This document shows positions 1 to 8,242 of a DNA stretch of 64,000 nucleotides, piece by piece (positions within the stretch are counted from its first letter, which is position 1; every line of letters begins with the position of its first letter). A program made the position numbers and the translations under genes. Origin of the DNA: UBA1163 sp049513055 (GTDB lineage: Bacteria > Desulfobacterota > BSN033 > UBA1163); NCBI GenBank assembly GCA_049513055.1, contig JBEKWN010000011.1:1-64000 (forward strand), read 5' to 3'. Below the pieces are notes generated by a model. It saw only the letters and a list, made by a program, of their open reading frames with translations, was not told the DNA's origin and ran no database searches.

Positions 1-1278
1 GGGACGTTCTGCTATTGGACAGACCGTGGTACAGCCTTTTGGGATGAGAAAGGCAATCCATTTAAAATGATCGGGGCTTGTGAGGACATCACCGAACGCA
101 AGCGGGCGGAGGAAGAAAATACAGTCCTTCAGGAGCAGCTTCGCCAATCCCAGAAGATGGAAGCCGTCGGTCGCCTGGGAGGTGGCATCGCCCATGATTT
201 TAATAACCTCCTGACCATCGTCAAAGGCTACAGTCAACTTTCCCTCCTTGACCTTAAAGAAAGCGATCCCCTGTGGGGAAACATTCAAGAGATTCAAAAA
301 GCCACTCAACGGGCGACAGACCTAACCCGTCAACTTCTGGCCTTCAGCCGTCGTCAGATCTTAGACCTCAAAGTGCTCGATCTAAATATCCTCCTGAGAG
401 AACTGGACAAGATGTTACGCCGGATCATTGGTGAGGATATTGAATTGGTTACTCTATTGGCCGGGGATTTAGGGAGGGTGAAGATAGATCCTGGGCAGAT
501 CGAACAAGTGATCCTTAATTTAGCCGTGAACTCCAGGGATGCAATGCCTTCTGGAGGAAAACTCACCATCGAGACGGCTAATGTAGTGTTGGATGAAGAA
601 TACGCTCATGCGCACGTGGCTGTGATCCCAGGTCATTATGTGAGGCTATCAATCAGCGACACAGGGGTTGGGATGCCACGGGAGTTAAAGGAAAAAGTCT
701 TTGAACCTTTCTTTACGACTAAAGAAAAGGGGAAAGGTACTGGATTGGGGCTCTCTATGGTCTATGGAATTGTAAAGCAGATTGGTGGGAATATCTGGGT
801 TTATAGTGAACCAGGACATGGGACAACCTTTAAAATTTACCTACCAAGGGTTGAAGAACAGTTAGATACTTTCCACGCGCTAGATGAAACCGATTCCTTC
901 CCCAGAGGAGGCGAGACAGTCCTCTTGGTGGAGGATGATCCATCGGTACGAGATCTGGCGCTTCGCCTTTTACGCCAACAAGGTTATACAGTATTGGAAG
1001 CAGCCAATGGTGTAGAGGCGTTGCATGTCGCCCAGGAACATGGTGGAGAAAAAATCCATCTCCTTTTGACCGACGTCGTGATGCCCCAGATGGGTGGAAA
1101 AGAGTTGGCCGATCAACTTAAAATCTTCCGGCCCGACGTCAAGGTACTCTATACCTCGGGTCATACAGACGATGCGATCGTCCACCATGGTGTGCTTGAA
1201 CCCGGCACACACTTCTTGCAAAAACCTTTCTCACTCAAGACTCTATCACACAAGGTTCGAGAAGTACTGGATAGATAA
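1..1278 (+). CDS. Hybrid sensor histidine kinase, 5'-truncated by window edge
   Basis: The reading frame is open from base 1, so the N-terminus lies outside the window. The visible part begins with the tail of a PAS/PAC sensor domain, followed by a HisKA phosphoacceptor helix with the H-D-F-N-N-L motif. The HATPase has an N box (NLAVNSRDAM), G1 box (DTGVGM) and G2 box (GKGTGLGLS). A C-terminal receiver domain has its phosphoacceptor Asp in LLTDVVMP and the conserved Lys in FLQKPF. This is a cytoplasmic hybrid kinase that phosphorylates itself on His and relays to its own receiver. Its signal is unknown. Three further signalling genes follow on the same strand. Confidence 0.93.
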   Translation, partial: GTFCYWTDRGTAFWDEKGNPFKMIGACEDITERKRAEEENTVLQEQLRQSQKMEAVGRLGGGIAHDFNNLLTIVKGYSQLSLLDLKESDPLWGNIQEIQKATQRATDLTRQLLAFSRRQILDLKVLDLNILLRELDKMLRRIIGEDIELVTLLAGDLGRVKIDPGQIEQVILNLAVNSRDAMPSGGKLTIETANVVLDEEYAHAHVAVIPGHYVRLSISDTGVGMPRELKEKVFEPFFTTKEKGKGTGLGLSMVYGIVKQIGGNIWVYSEPGHGTTFKIYLPRVEEQLDTFHALDETDSFPRGGETVLLVEDDPSVRDLALRLLRQQGYTVLEAANGVEALHVAQEHGGEKIHLLLTDVVMPQMGGKELADQLKIFRPDVKVLYTSGHTDDAIVHHGVLEPGTHFLQKPFSLKTLSHKVREVLDR

Positions 1279-1399
1279 ATCGAGATGAGGAGATAGGGAG
1301 ATAAGGAGATTGGAAGATTAAAAGAATGGAAAAGAAACTTTTTTGGACACATCGAGACTTAGAAGTAAATATACCGAAGAACATGATTGGAGTGAATCT

Positions 1400-1588
1400 A
1401 TGAAAGAGATTATGACACCCCGTGAGGCAGCAGAGTATTTAAGTGTCCATGTTCGAACCATCTACCGCCTGGCTAAAAATGGGGATATCCCCGGCCGCAA
1501 GGTGGGTGGGAGTTGGAGATTCAAAAAGAACGCTTTGGATGAATGGCTTTCGTGGAGAGAAAACCCCTCCTCTAATGAAAAAGGATAA
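1400..1588 (+). CDS. Small helix-turn-helix (excisionase/MerR-type) DNA-binding protein
   Basis: A 62-residue protein consisting only of an HTH_17/excisionase-type fold. It reads TPREAAEYLSVHVRTIYRLA, then a GDIPGRKVGG wing and a WRFKKNALDEWL helix. The ATG at 1400 is preferred because GGAG lies 7 nt upstream and the homology starts there; the frame is open further upstream but without a clear ribosome site. Such domains commonly sit beside signalling genes and bind DNA as small regulators. The target is unknown. It lies between the hybrid kinase and a four-helix-bundle gene. Confidence 0.85.
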   Translation: MKEIMTPREAAEYLSVHVRTIYRLAKNGDIPGRKVGGSWRFKKNALDEWLSWRENPSSNEKG

Positions 1589-1593
1589 AAAGA

Positions 1594-2030
1594 AAGGATT
1601 CAAGGGGTCTAGGATTCAAGGAGGCAAGTGAAATGCTTAAAAATTATAAAGAATTAAGAGTGTGGCAGAAAGCATACGAACTTTGCTTAAAAATATACAA
1701 GACGACAAAAACTATTCCGAAAGAAGAAAGATACGGATTAACGTCTCAAGTAAGAAGAGCTGCAGTTTCAATTCCATCCAATATAGCAGAGGGATATGGA
1801 AGGAGAACAACAGGGGAATACATCCAAGCCTTATATGTGGCTTATGGCTCTCAATGCGAGATAGAGACCCAGATCCTTTTGGCTGGGGATTTAGATTTCA
1901 TAAAAGCTGACGATCTCGAGACGCTTAATAAGGATGTGGGAGATGTGGAAAGAATGCTGAAGGGACTTATCAGGTCCTTGGAAAAGAAACCTTGAACCCG
2001 TGAACCCTTGAATCCTTGGACCCTAGAATT
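1594..2030. repeat. Imperfect inverted repeats bracketing the four-helix-bundle gene
   Basis: AAGGATTCAAGGG at 1594-1606 is repeated in inverted form at 2005-2017. A second unit, TCTAGGATTCAAGG (about 1608-1621), has an imperfect inverted partner near 2016-2026. The left copy also supplies the AAGGAGG ribosome site of the enclosed gene. The arms sit immediately outside the coding region, so gene and repeats look like one cassette. Confidence 0.7.
1633..1995 (+). CDS. Four-helix-bundle protein (S23 / intervening-sequence family)
   Basis: A 120-residue protein with the hallmark features of the S23-type four-helix-bundle family: LRVWQKAYEL near the start, YGLTSQVRRAAVSIPSNIAEGYGR in the middle, and alternating helices to the end. 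Related proteins are encoded in intervening sequences of 23S rRNA genes and as stand-alone genes scattered in bacterial genomes; their biochemical role is unsettled. Here the gene is not in rRNA but interrupts a run of signalling genes. Inverted repeats flank it, which suggests independent insertion. The start at 1633 has an AAGGAGG site about 8 nt upstream. Confidence 0.9.
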   Translation: MLKNYKELRVWQKAYELCLKIYKTTKTIPKEERYGLTSQVRRAAVSIPSNIAEGYGRRTTGEYIQALYVAYGSQCEIETQILLAGDLDFIKADDLETLNKDVGDVERMLKGLIRSLEKKP

Positions 2031-2050
2031 CTTTTTGCGAAGGACTTCGT

Positions 2051-3471
2051 ATGGAAAACAGAATTTTAGTCGTGGATGACGAAAAAGAAATCAGGGATTT
2101 TCTTTACAAGGCCCTCACCCGCTTAGGTAGATTTCATGTGGAAGTTGCAGAAACGTCTGAGGAAGCCCTTCATAAAATAGAGAAAGAACCCTTCGATCTC
2201 GTTATGACAGACCTGAAAATGCCGAAGATGGATGGACTCCAATTAATGGCAGAGATTGCCAAGTCAAAACCTGAAATTCTTACCATTATGATGACTGGCC
2301 ATGGAACAATTGATTCGGCCCTGGAGGCGATGAAAAGAGGAGCGAGCGATTATCTCATGAAACCCCTCAACCTCGATGAGTTAATTATTCGCATCCAAAA
2401 GGTTCTGGAAGAAAGACAACGCTTTGTCAGACTCAAAGATTTCGCCGACAAATTGGAAAGGGCCAATCAGGAGTTAAGAAAGATCGATGCTATGAAGTCC
2501 GAATTTGTTTCGGTAGCTTCCCATGAGTTGAGGACCCCACTCGCTGCCATTAAAAATTCGGTCCAATTGATGCTGAGTGGGAAAACCGGAGAGATCAACG
2601 AAAACCAGGCAAAGTTTCTTTCCATGGCAGAAAGAAATATTAATCGACTTACCAATATTCTCAACGATCTTCTTAACCTCTCAAGGATTGAGTCGGGAAA
2701 GATTGAGTTGAAGTTTGAGAATTTAGAATTGAGACAACTCATCGAATTAACGGCATCTTCTCTTAGACCTCAAGCCGATGGTAAGTCTATCCAGATCGAA
2801 GTGGAAGTCCCTGAACAAATTCCAGCAGTCATACGGTCGCTGTCTCTATAAAAGACACAGGGATTGGAATTCCATTGGAGCATTTAGAATCCATCTTCGA
2901 AAAATTTCATCAGGTGGAAGGCTCACTCCACCGATCAGTGAGCGGAACAGGATTAGGCCTTGCTATCACAAAAGGATTGGTGGAAGCCCATCAAGGAAAA
3001 ATCTGGGCAGAGAGCGAGGTGGAAAAAGGGAGCACATTTACATTTACCTTGCCCGTTTCAGCAGGCGAGAGAAGGGAACCTCATTTCCGTTTCATCCTCG
3101 ACAAGGAGTTTCAGCGAGCCCAGGAAAATGATTCCCCCCTCACCCTCTTTCTGATTCAGGTGCTAGATGAAAGGGGTGGGATCGAAAAGGCTTTGTTAGA
3201 CAAATTGGAAGAAAAAATCAAGCAATGTCTTTGTAGAAAGGCAGATATTTTATTGAGGCGGGAGAAAGAAAAAATATTGGCGGCCCTATGTGAGGCAAAT
3301 CTCAAAGGAGTTCAGGTGATTCGTCAACGGATTGAGGAGGAAATTCAAAAACATCCACTTGAAGGCCAAGAGGCACCCCTACTCATCAAAGTGGGGACGG
3401 CCACCTACCCTGAAGAAGCCCTTTCAAAGGCAGAACTCTTCAGGTTGGCAAAAGAAAGATTGGGAGGTTGA
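2051..3471 (+). pseudogene. Broken response regulator-histidine kinase; HATPase N box deleted and frame shifted
   Basis: The first part (2051 to about 2826) encodes a receiver domain (LVVDDEKEIRDF, MTDLKMPKMDG, MKPLN) followed by HisKA (SVASHELRTPLAAIKNS). The frame then ends at 2851. From about 2830 another frame resumes the same gene product with the G1 box (KDTGIGIP), F box (FEKFHQVEG) and G2 box (GTGLGLAITKGL). A weak GGDEF-like tail runs to 3471. The N-box segment that should sit between is absent, so roughly 100 nt seem lost at 2826-2830. The product is probably non-functional as a kinase. A TTG at 2875 could start a C-terminal fragment. Alternatively the junction is an assembly error. 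Confidence 0.82.
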
Positions 3472-3474
3472 GAA

Positions 3475-3846
3475 ATGAAGCCAAAGAAGATTTTAGTTGT
3501 TGATGACGAAGTCGATTTAGTGGAAACCGTCCGTTTCCCTTTGGAGATGGAAGGATTCGATGTTCTGGTCTCTTATAACGGAGAGGATGCCTTAAATCAA
3601 GCCAGAAAAGAGAGTCCGGATCTCATCATCCTCGATTTGATGTTGCCGAAATTGGATGGCTATAAAGTGTGCCGGTTATTGAAGTTCGACGAGAAATACA
3701 AACATATTCCCATCTTGATGCTGACAGCGAAGACTCAGGAAAAGGATAAAACTCTTGGAATGGAGACGGGAGCGAATGAGTATATCACAAAACCCTTTGA
3801 GATGGATTATTTGATGGAAAAGGTAAAGGCGTATCTCAGCAAATAA
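3475..3846 (+). CDS. Single-domain response regulator (CheY-like)
   Basis: A 123-residue stand-alone receiver. It shows the acidic pair LVVDDE, phosphoacceptor Asp in LIILDLMLPKLDG, the Thr/Ser position in MLTAK and the Lys in ITKPF. There is no output domain, so it must act by protein contact, typically as a phosphate-responsive switch or sink. It starts 3 nt after the broken kinase gene and is followed by the pilus operon, which suggests a role in pilus control. The partner kinase is unknown. Confidence 0.93.
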   Translation: MKPKKILVVDDEVDLVETVRFPLEMEGFDVLVSYNGEDALNQARKESPDLIILDLMLPKLDGYKVCRLLKFDEKYKHIPILMLTAKTQEKDKTLGMETGANEYITKPFEMDYLMEKVKAYLSK

Positions 3847-3852
3847 AGTTTA

Positions 3853-3885
3853 GAGTTCGGAAATTTACAATCAGATAATCCGAAC
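3853..3885. repeat. Inverted repeat between response regulator and pilus operon
   Basis: AGTTCGGA near 3853 and TCCGAACT near 3878 form 8-bp arms about 17 nt apart, just before the pilC-like gene at 3902. There is no T tract, so it is not an obvious intrinsic terminator. It could be an mRNA processing or stability hairpin, or a dispersed repeat. Confidence 0.5.
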
Positions 3886-3901
3886 TTTAAAGGGTTAAAC
3901 C

Positions 3902-5119
3902 ATGCCGATTTTCAAATATCGAGTGAGGGATAGAGCAGGGAAAGCGATGGCCGGAACGATCAATGCTCCGACGATCGAGATGGCAGGGAATTATCTTTAT
4001 CAGACAGGATACTTTCCTATTGCCATTGAAGAGAAATCAGCTTCGGCCTCGCTCAACCTATCAGACCTTTGGAAAAAATTTCAAAAGGTGAAGTTGGAAG
4101 AACTTATTGTCTTTAGTCAGCAGTTCTCCACTTTGTACAAAGCAGGATTGCCTTTGCTCACGGGGTTAAGGAGTTTGAAGGAACAGACATCGAATCAAAA
4201 GTTTAAAGAGATACTGGAAGAGATCGGTCTCCAGATTGAAGGAGGAAATACACTTTTCGGAGCCATGTCCAAATATCCAGATGTTTTCCCTGTTGTTTAT
4301 GTCAATATGATCCGAGCCGGGGAGACCTCAGGAAAGCTTGGGGAATCACTCGATCGCTTTGTCACGCTTGCAGACCGGGAATTGAGAACCCGGCAGAGAG
4401 TGAAAGAGACAACCCGTTATCCCAAGATCGTCATCTTCTCTGTGGTCATCGCATTTGTCGTTCTCCTCGCTTTTGTCATTCCAAGGTTTGCTCAGATCTT
4501 TGCTCAATTCAAGACCACCCTACCCTTGCCAACCCGAATGATGATCGGGATCAACAACCTCTTTCAAAATTATTGGTATCTTGTACTGCCAGCGTTTGTG
4601 TTCATACCGATCCTGTTAACACGCTATATCCGGACAGAAAATGGAAGGATCTTCTGGGATAGACTTAAAATAAGAATCCCTGTATTCGGCCGCCTATTCT
4701 TAATCGCTGCCTTGTCTCGATTTACCCATACTTTTGTCATGTTAAACAAGAGTGGAATTCCTATTCTTCAGATCCTCGAGATTACCTCCACAACTGTCAA
4801 CAATGTTATTCTCTCTCAATCTATCGAAGAAATCGGCAGAAAGGTAAGGGAAGGAGGAAGTTTGGCGGATGCAATGAGGGAAAGTGGAAAGTTCACTCCT
4901 CTCGTCATTCAGATGGTGGCCGTGGGAGAATCTTCGGGGACATTTGATGAGATGTTGGTAAGAATAACGGAATATTATGATATTGAACTGGAAAATTCGA
5001 TTAAAAAAATGACTACCTATATCGAACCTGCTTTAACACTCTTTATGGGAGTCGTTGTTCTGTTTCTGGCATTGGCAGTGTTTCTGCCGTGGTGGAACAT
5101 GGCCTCCCTGTTCAAATAA
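3902..5119 (+). CDS. pilC: Type IV pilus / type II secretion inner-membrane platform protein (PilC/GspF/MshG)
   Basis: A 405-residue polytopic membrane protein with the two repeated GspF domains. The first includes VFSQQFSTLYKAGLPLLTGL; the second includes ALSRFTHTFVMLNKSGIPILQILEI. Hydrophobic segments lie near residues 175-195, 220-240 and 375-400. The PilC family forms the inner-membrane platform on which the assembly ATPase acts to extract pilins. Length and two-domain layout are normal. It heads a same-strand pilus operon ending with the ATPase at 15101-16828, an MSHA-like arrangement. The symbol is by family; mshG is an alternative. Confidence 0.93.
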   Translation: MPIFKYRVRDRAGKAMAGTINAPTIEMAGNYLYQTGYFPIAIEEKSASASLNLSDLWKKFQKVKLEELIVFSQQFSTLYKAGLPLLTGLRSLKEQTSNQKFKEILEEIGLQIEGGNTLFGAMSKYPDVFPVVYVNMIRAGETSGKLGESLDRFVTLADRELRTRQRVKETTRYPKIVIFSVVIAFVVLLAFVIPRFAQIFAQFKTTLPLPTRMMIGINNLFQNYWYLVLPAFVFIPILLTRYIRTENGRIFWDRLKIRIPVFGRLFLIAALSRFTHTFVMLNKSGIPILQILEITSTTVNNVILSQSIEEIGRKVREGGSLADAMRESGKFTPLVIQMVAVGESSGTFDEMLVRITEYYDIELENSIKKMTTYIEPALTLFMGVVVLFLALAVFLPWWNMASLFK

Positions 5120-5217
5120 GCGGCGGGGGGATGATGGTTTTTGGAAAATATAAAATAGATGAATTTTTAGGATTCGATGGAGAAGTTAATTGTGGATTGC
5201 GGAATGCGGAATGCGGA

Positions 5218-5649
5218 ATGAAAACTCCGAACTTCAAAGGAATGACCTTAATCGAAGTCATCGTGGTCATGATCATCATCGGGATTGTGGCGGCAATTGT
5301 GTTGCCCAAAATTGATTTCGGCGGGACTTCTTCCAGGGCCTCAGTGGACGGTGCAGCTAATATGATCGCTTCTGATATTCGATATGCCCAGGAATTCGCC
5401 ATGGCCACACGAGCCTCAAAAACCATCACGTTCTCTGTGGGAGGAAATTCTTACTCATTTAACCCCACAAACAATTTAGATCCTACTGGCCGACTCCCCT
5501 ATGGGGTGACCACTACAGCTCTGACATTAACATTTAACTCCCTCGGTGAACCAACGGTGGGGGGAGGAAGTTCCGTGACTGTTTCTGGAGGCGGACAAAC
5601 AAGAACAATCAGTGTAGTGAATTATACAGGAAAGGTCAATATTTCATAA
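5218..5649 (+). CDS. GspH/FimT-type minor pseudopilin
   Basis: A prepilin with the class III cleavage site FKG|MTLIEV and Glu5, followed by a hydrophobic helix of about 20 residues and a short globular C-domain ending VNYTGKVNIS, typical of GspH/FimT. The ATG at 5218 gives an 8-residue leader (MKTPNFKG). Longer starts at 5131 or 5089 would give an unusually long leader built partly from the repeat GCGGAATGCGGAATG at 5198-5220, so I prefer 5218. No good Shine-Dalgarno site precedes it, so it may be translated by coupling to pilC. It would be processed by a prepilin peptidase not encoded in this window. Confidence 0.85.
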   Translation: MKTPNFKGMTLIEVIVVMIIIGIVAAIVLPKIDFGGTSSRASVDGAANMIASDIRYAQEFAMATRASKTITFSVGGNSYSFNPTNNLDPTGRLPYGVTTTALTLTFNSLGEPTVGGGSSVTVSGGGQTRTISVVNYTGKVNIS

Positions 5650-5703
5650 AGGTAATCTCTCATGATGCACGGACACGAGACACGGACACGGTCACGTTAT
5701 TTT

Positions 5704-6090
5704 ATGGGTAACAAGGGTTTCACACTTATGGAAATTATCATCCTAATCGTTATGGCGGGTATTATCATTCCCGCTATTGTCGTTCCTTTTGTAACGGGTG
5801 TAAAAGGAAGCGGAAAACCGGAAATGGTAACCACAGCCATGTACCTCGCCCATCAGAAGATGGAGGAATTGATGAAATTTAATTATTGCCAGGCACCCAA
5901 TTTAACTCCTGGTACATATACACTGCCGGCGCCACCTATTGCCGGCTACACGTGGCAATGGGTGATTTCCTATGTGACTAATACTTTCGCTGCCTCAGGG
6001 TCAGATGTTGGCTATAAGATGATCACGGTTACTGTAACAGACCCACAAGGCAGTACTTATAATGTCTATTCGGTTGTTACAAGATTTTAA
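5704..6090 (+). CDS. Minor pilin-like protein (prepilin N-terminal methylation domain)
   Basis: Carries a prepilin leader MGNKG|FTLMEI followed by an unusual hydrophobic helix, then about 100 residues including a MYLAHQKMEELMKF helix as in GspI/PilV-like proteins. The ATG at 5704 gives the standard 5-residue leader. An upstream ATG at 5662 would add MHGHETRTRSRYF, which is the translation of a dispersed ACACGGACACG-type repeat and probably not native. It lies second among the minor pilin genes and likely joins the priming complex of the pilus. Confidence 0.82.
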   Translation: MGNKGFTLMEIIILIVMAGIIIPAIVVPFVTGVKGSGKPEMVTTAMYLAHQKMEELMKFNYCQAPNLTPGTYTLPAPPIAGYTWQWVISYVTNTFAASGSDVGYKMITVTVTDPQGSTYNVYSVVTRF

Positions 6091-6114
6091 TAACGAGGGA
6101 AGAAACGACAAGAC

Positions 6115-6714
6115 ATGTCTAATTATTCCGAAATCCAAAATCAGAAATCCCCCCAATCCTCTCCCTCCCCCTCCAGGGGGGAGGGTTGGGAAGGGGATAG
6201 AGGTTTCACTTTGATTGAAATTATTGTTGTGATTGTCATTTTGTCCATTGTCGCGGCTATTAGCATCAACTTCCTGGTTAGCAGTCTGAGAGTCTATACA
6301 ATGACCGTGAATCAGAAGACTCTATTTGATGAAGGGAAATTGGCGTTGGAGAGAATGTGTAGAGATATCCGGGATGCACGAAGTATTACAGGCACCACAG
6401 CCAGTTCTGTTACTTTTGTAAGGGACGATGCGACGGCCCAAGACATTGCCGGTGAAACGATCATTTTTCAACGAAACGCCGCCGCAAACACTCTTGAAAA
6501 GGTCAAAGCTTCACCTGTCGCTACCAGTACAATGGCCAGCAATGTCACTACATTTACCGTGGCAAACGCGACAAATGAGATCCAGCTTACATCAACACTC
6601 AGTCTAACAAGCGGAGAGAATGTGACCCTACAGACAAGGGTTTATCCCAAAAACCTTGTAAAGAATCTAAATTATAAGAACTTCTACTCAAACTGGATGG
6701 AGGCATATCAATAA
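6115..6714 (+). CDS. GspJ/PilW-like minor pilin with palindromic repeat in its leader
   Basis: A prepilin with RG|FTLIEI, Glu5 and a hydrophobic helix (VVIVILSIVAAISINFLV), then a GspJ/PilW-type body (LFDEGKLALERMCRDIRDARSI). Its leader is about 30 residues long because it includes SPSPSRGEGWEGDRG, the translation of a GC-rich palindrome at about 6154-6200. That element is a dispersed repeat, so either the leader was lengthened by an insertion or the true start is obscured. It ends directly before the next gene (TAA followed by GTG). Confidence 0.83.
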   Translation: MSNYSEIQNQKSPQSSPSPSRGEGWEGDRGFTLIEIIVVIVILSIVAAISINFLVSSLRVYTMTVNQKTLFDEGKLALERMCRDIRDARSITGTTASSVTFVRDDATAQDIAGETIIFQRNAAANTLEKVKASPVATSTMASNVTTFTVANATNEIQLTSTLSLTSGENVTLQTRVYPKNLVKNLNYKNFYSNWMEAYQ

Positions 6715-8217
6715 GTGAAGATGACTAGCCTCAACAACTCGAAAGGAATTTCGGTCATTTTCCTGATCATGGCCCTGCTGCTGATGGTCATTATCGGGTA
6801 CATCTTCTCTTACTTGATCCCAACAAAACAGAAATCCGTGGTCTTCCCTATCCAGTCCACCCAGGCTTTCTTCATCGCTCAATCCGGAGTCGAATTCGCT
6901 GTTCGCTATGCCAAGGATCAAGGTTGGACAACGGCGACTTTGCTTAACAATTTTAATATCGCTCCCAATAACACAAGAAGTCTTGGAGCCGGGAGGTTCA
7001 CATTAACCTACACCAATGTTGCTCCCAATCTTGATACCCTGACCTCTGTCGGCGAAGTTCCCATTGGCACTGCAAGAAGGAGCATTAAGGTTTCCAATTT
7101 TACCAGTTTCTTGTACTACTTTGTCTACCATAAGACAATTACGGTAAACTCGGTGCCGCCGCAGGTAAGTAATGGCCCCCTTACTAATTTCCCCATGCTT
7201 GTAAGTGTAACAGACCCTAATCTCGAAACCGTCGCAAACGGTGGACATGTCGCCAGCTACAATGCTGGAACCAACGATCCTTGGGACATTGTCTTCCTCG
7301 CTCTGGACGACACCACTTGCGGGGGGGCCGGGACCTCGCCCTGTAAGTTAAACCATGAAATTGAAGCCTATGTTCAAACGACAGGGCAACTCGTTGCATG
7401 GGTAAAAGTTCCTTCTATCAATAACGGCACAGTCATTTACATGTATTACGGAAATAGCTGCATCTCTTCCTCGACCCAGAACAAGACCGGCGTCTGGGAC
7501 AGCAACTACGTAGGCGTGTGGCATTATAATCAGACGGGTGCAAATCCGCAGATAATGGATTCAACCAGCAACGCCAATAACAGCGCTTCGAATGCTTCCA
7601 CGCCGACTGCCTCAGGAAAACTAGATGGCGCGGCGACTTTCGACGGAAACGCAAATATCACAACTTTTGATTCTGCCAAAGTATTCTGGGACTATACAAA
7701 TGCCTCGGGAAATACCTATGAATGCTGGGTAAATATCAGTGATTATAGCGGTGGTAATGATTACATGCCGACCCTTGCGGAATTGGCGGCCGATGCCGCA
7801 CACAATACCCACACGTTTGGAATATACATAGCAAATTACGCTGGCTACAATGGTTTAAATATTTCTTGTAACAATACTATGGATTATGGTAACGGCAGTC
7901 TTGCGAGCACGAGCACAGGCACATGGCATCATGTTGTTGTGGTATTCGCGGGAGGCACTTACAACGATATCACAAATTATACGGTGTATCTGGACGGCAG
8001 CGTTCAAACAATGAATAGTCACGGCGGGTGGTATTCTTACGCTGGTAATGTTAATTATTTTGGGACAGATGGGGGAGCAGGCGACTATTTGAATGGCATT
8101 CTTGATGAGGTGCGCATCTCCAAAATCGCCCGTTCCGCCGGCTGGATCGCGACCGAATACCGCAATCAGAGCGCTCCCGGTACTTTTTATTCAGTAGGAG
8201 CCGAGCAAAATAATTGA
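6715..8217 (+). CDS. Large minor pilin with DUF2341 and LamG/concanavalin-like domain
   Basis: A 500-residue protein. The N-terminus (about residues 1-60) resembles PilX: a hydrophobic helix (VIFLIMALLLMVIIGYIFSYL) followed by QAFFIAQSGVEFAVRYAKDQ. Residues about 150-245 match DUF2341 (EIEAYVQTTGQLVAWVKVP, VIYMYYGN). Residues about 255-490 form a LamG-like jellyroll, with KLDGAATFDG near its start and LDEVRISKIARSAGWIATEY near its end. LamG domains bind sugars or proteins, so this may be a pilus-tip or pilus-associated adhesin. The start is GTG at 6715 or ATG at 6721. Residues after the helix are rich in Asn, Thr and Ser, as in surface proteins. Confidence 0.85.
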   Translation: MKMTSLNNSKGISVIFLIMALLLMVIIGYIFSYLIPTKQKSVVFPIQSTQAFFIAQSGVEFAVRYAKDQGWTTATLLNNFNIAPNNTRSLGAGRFTLTYTNVAPNLDTLTSVGEVPIGTARRSIKVSNFTSFLYYFVYHKTITVNSVPPQVSNGPLTNFPMLVSVTDPNLETVANGGHVASYNAGTNDPWDIVFLALDDTTCGGAGTSPCKLNHEIEAYVQTTGQLVAWVKVPSINNGTVIYMYYGNSCISSSTQNKTGVWDSNYVGVWHYNQTGANPQIMDSTSNANNSASNASTPTASGKLDGAATFDGNANITTFDSAKVFWDYTNASGNTYECWVNISDYSGGNDYMPTLAELAADAAHNTHTFGIYIANYAGYNGLNISCNNTMDYGNGSLASTSTGTWHHVVVVFAGGTYNDITNYTVYLDGSVQTMNSHGGWYSYAGNVNYFGTDGGAGDYLNGILDEVRISKIARSAGWIATEYRNQSAPGTFYSVGAEQNN

Positions 8218-8242
8218 GGAGGGGCTCCTTAAGGAGTTAACT

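Noticed and set aside
5198..5220. GCGGAATG tandem triplet considered as a CRISPR or microsatellite
   Set aside because: Only three 7-8 bp units without spacers; it belongs to the GCGGATTGC dispersed repeat type also seen at 45005.
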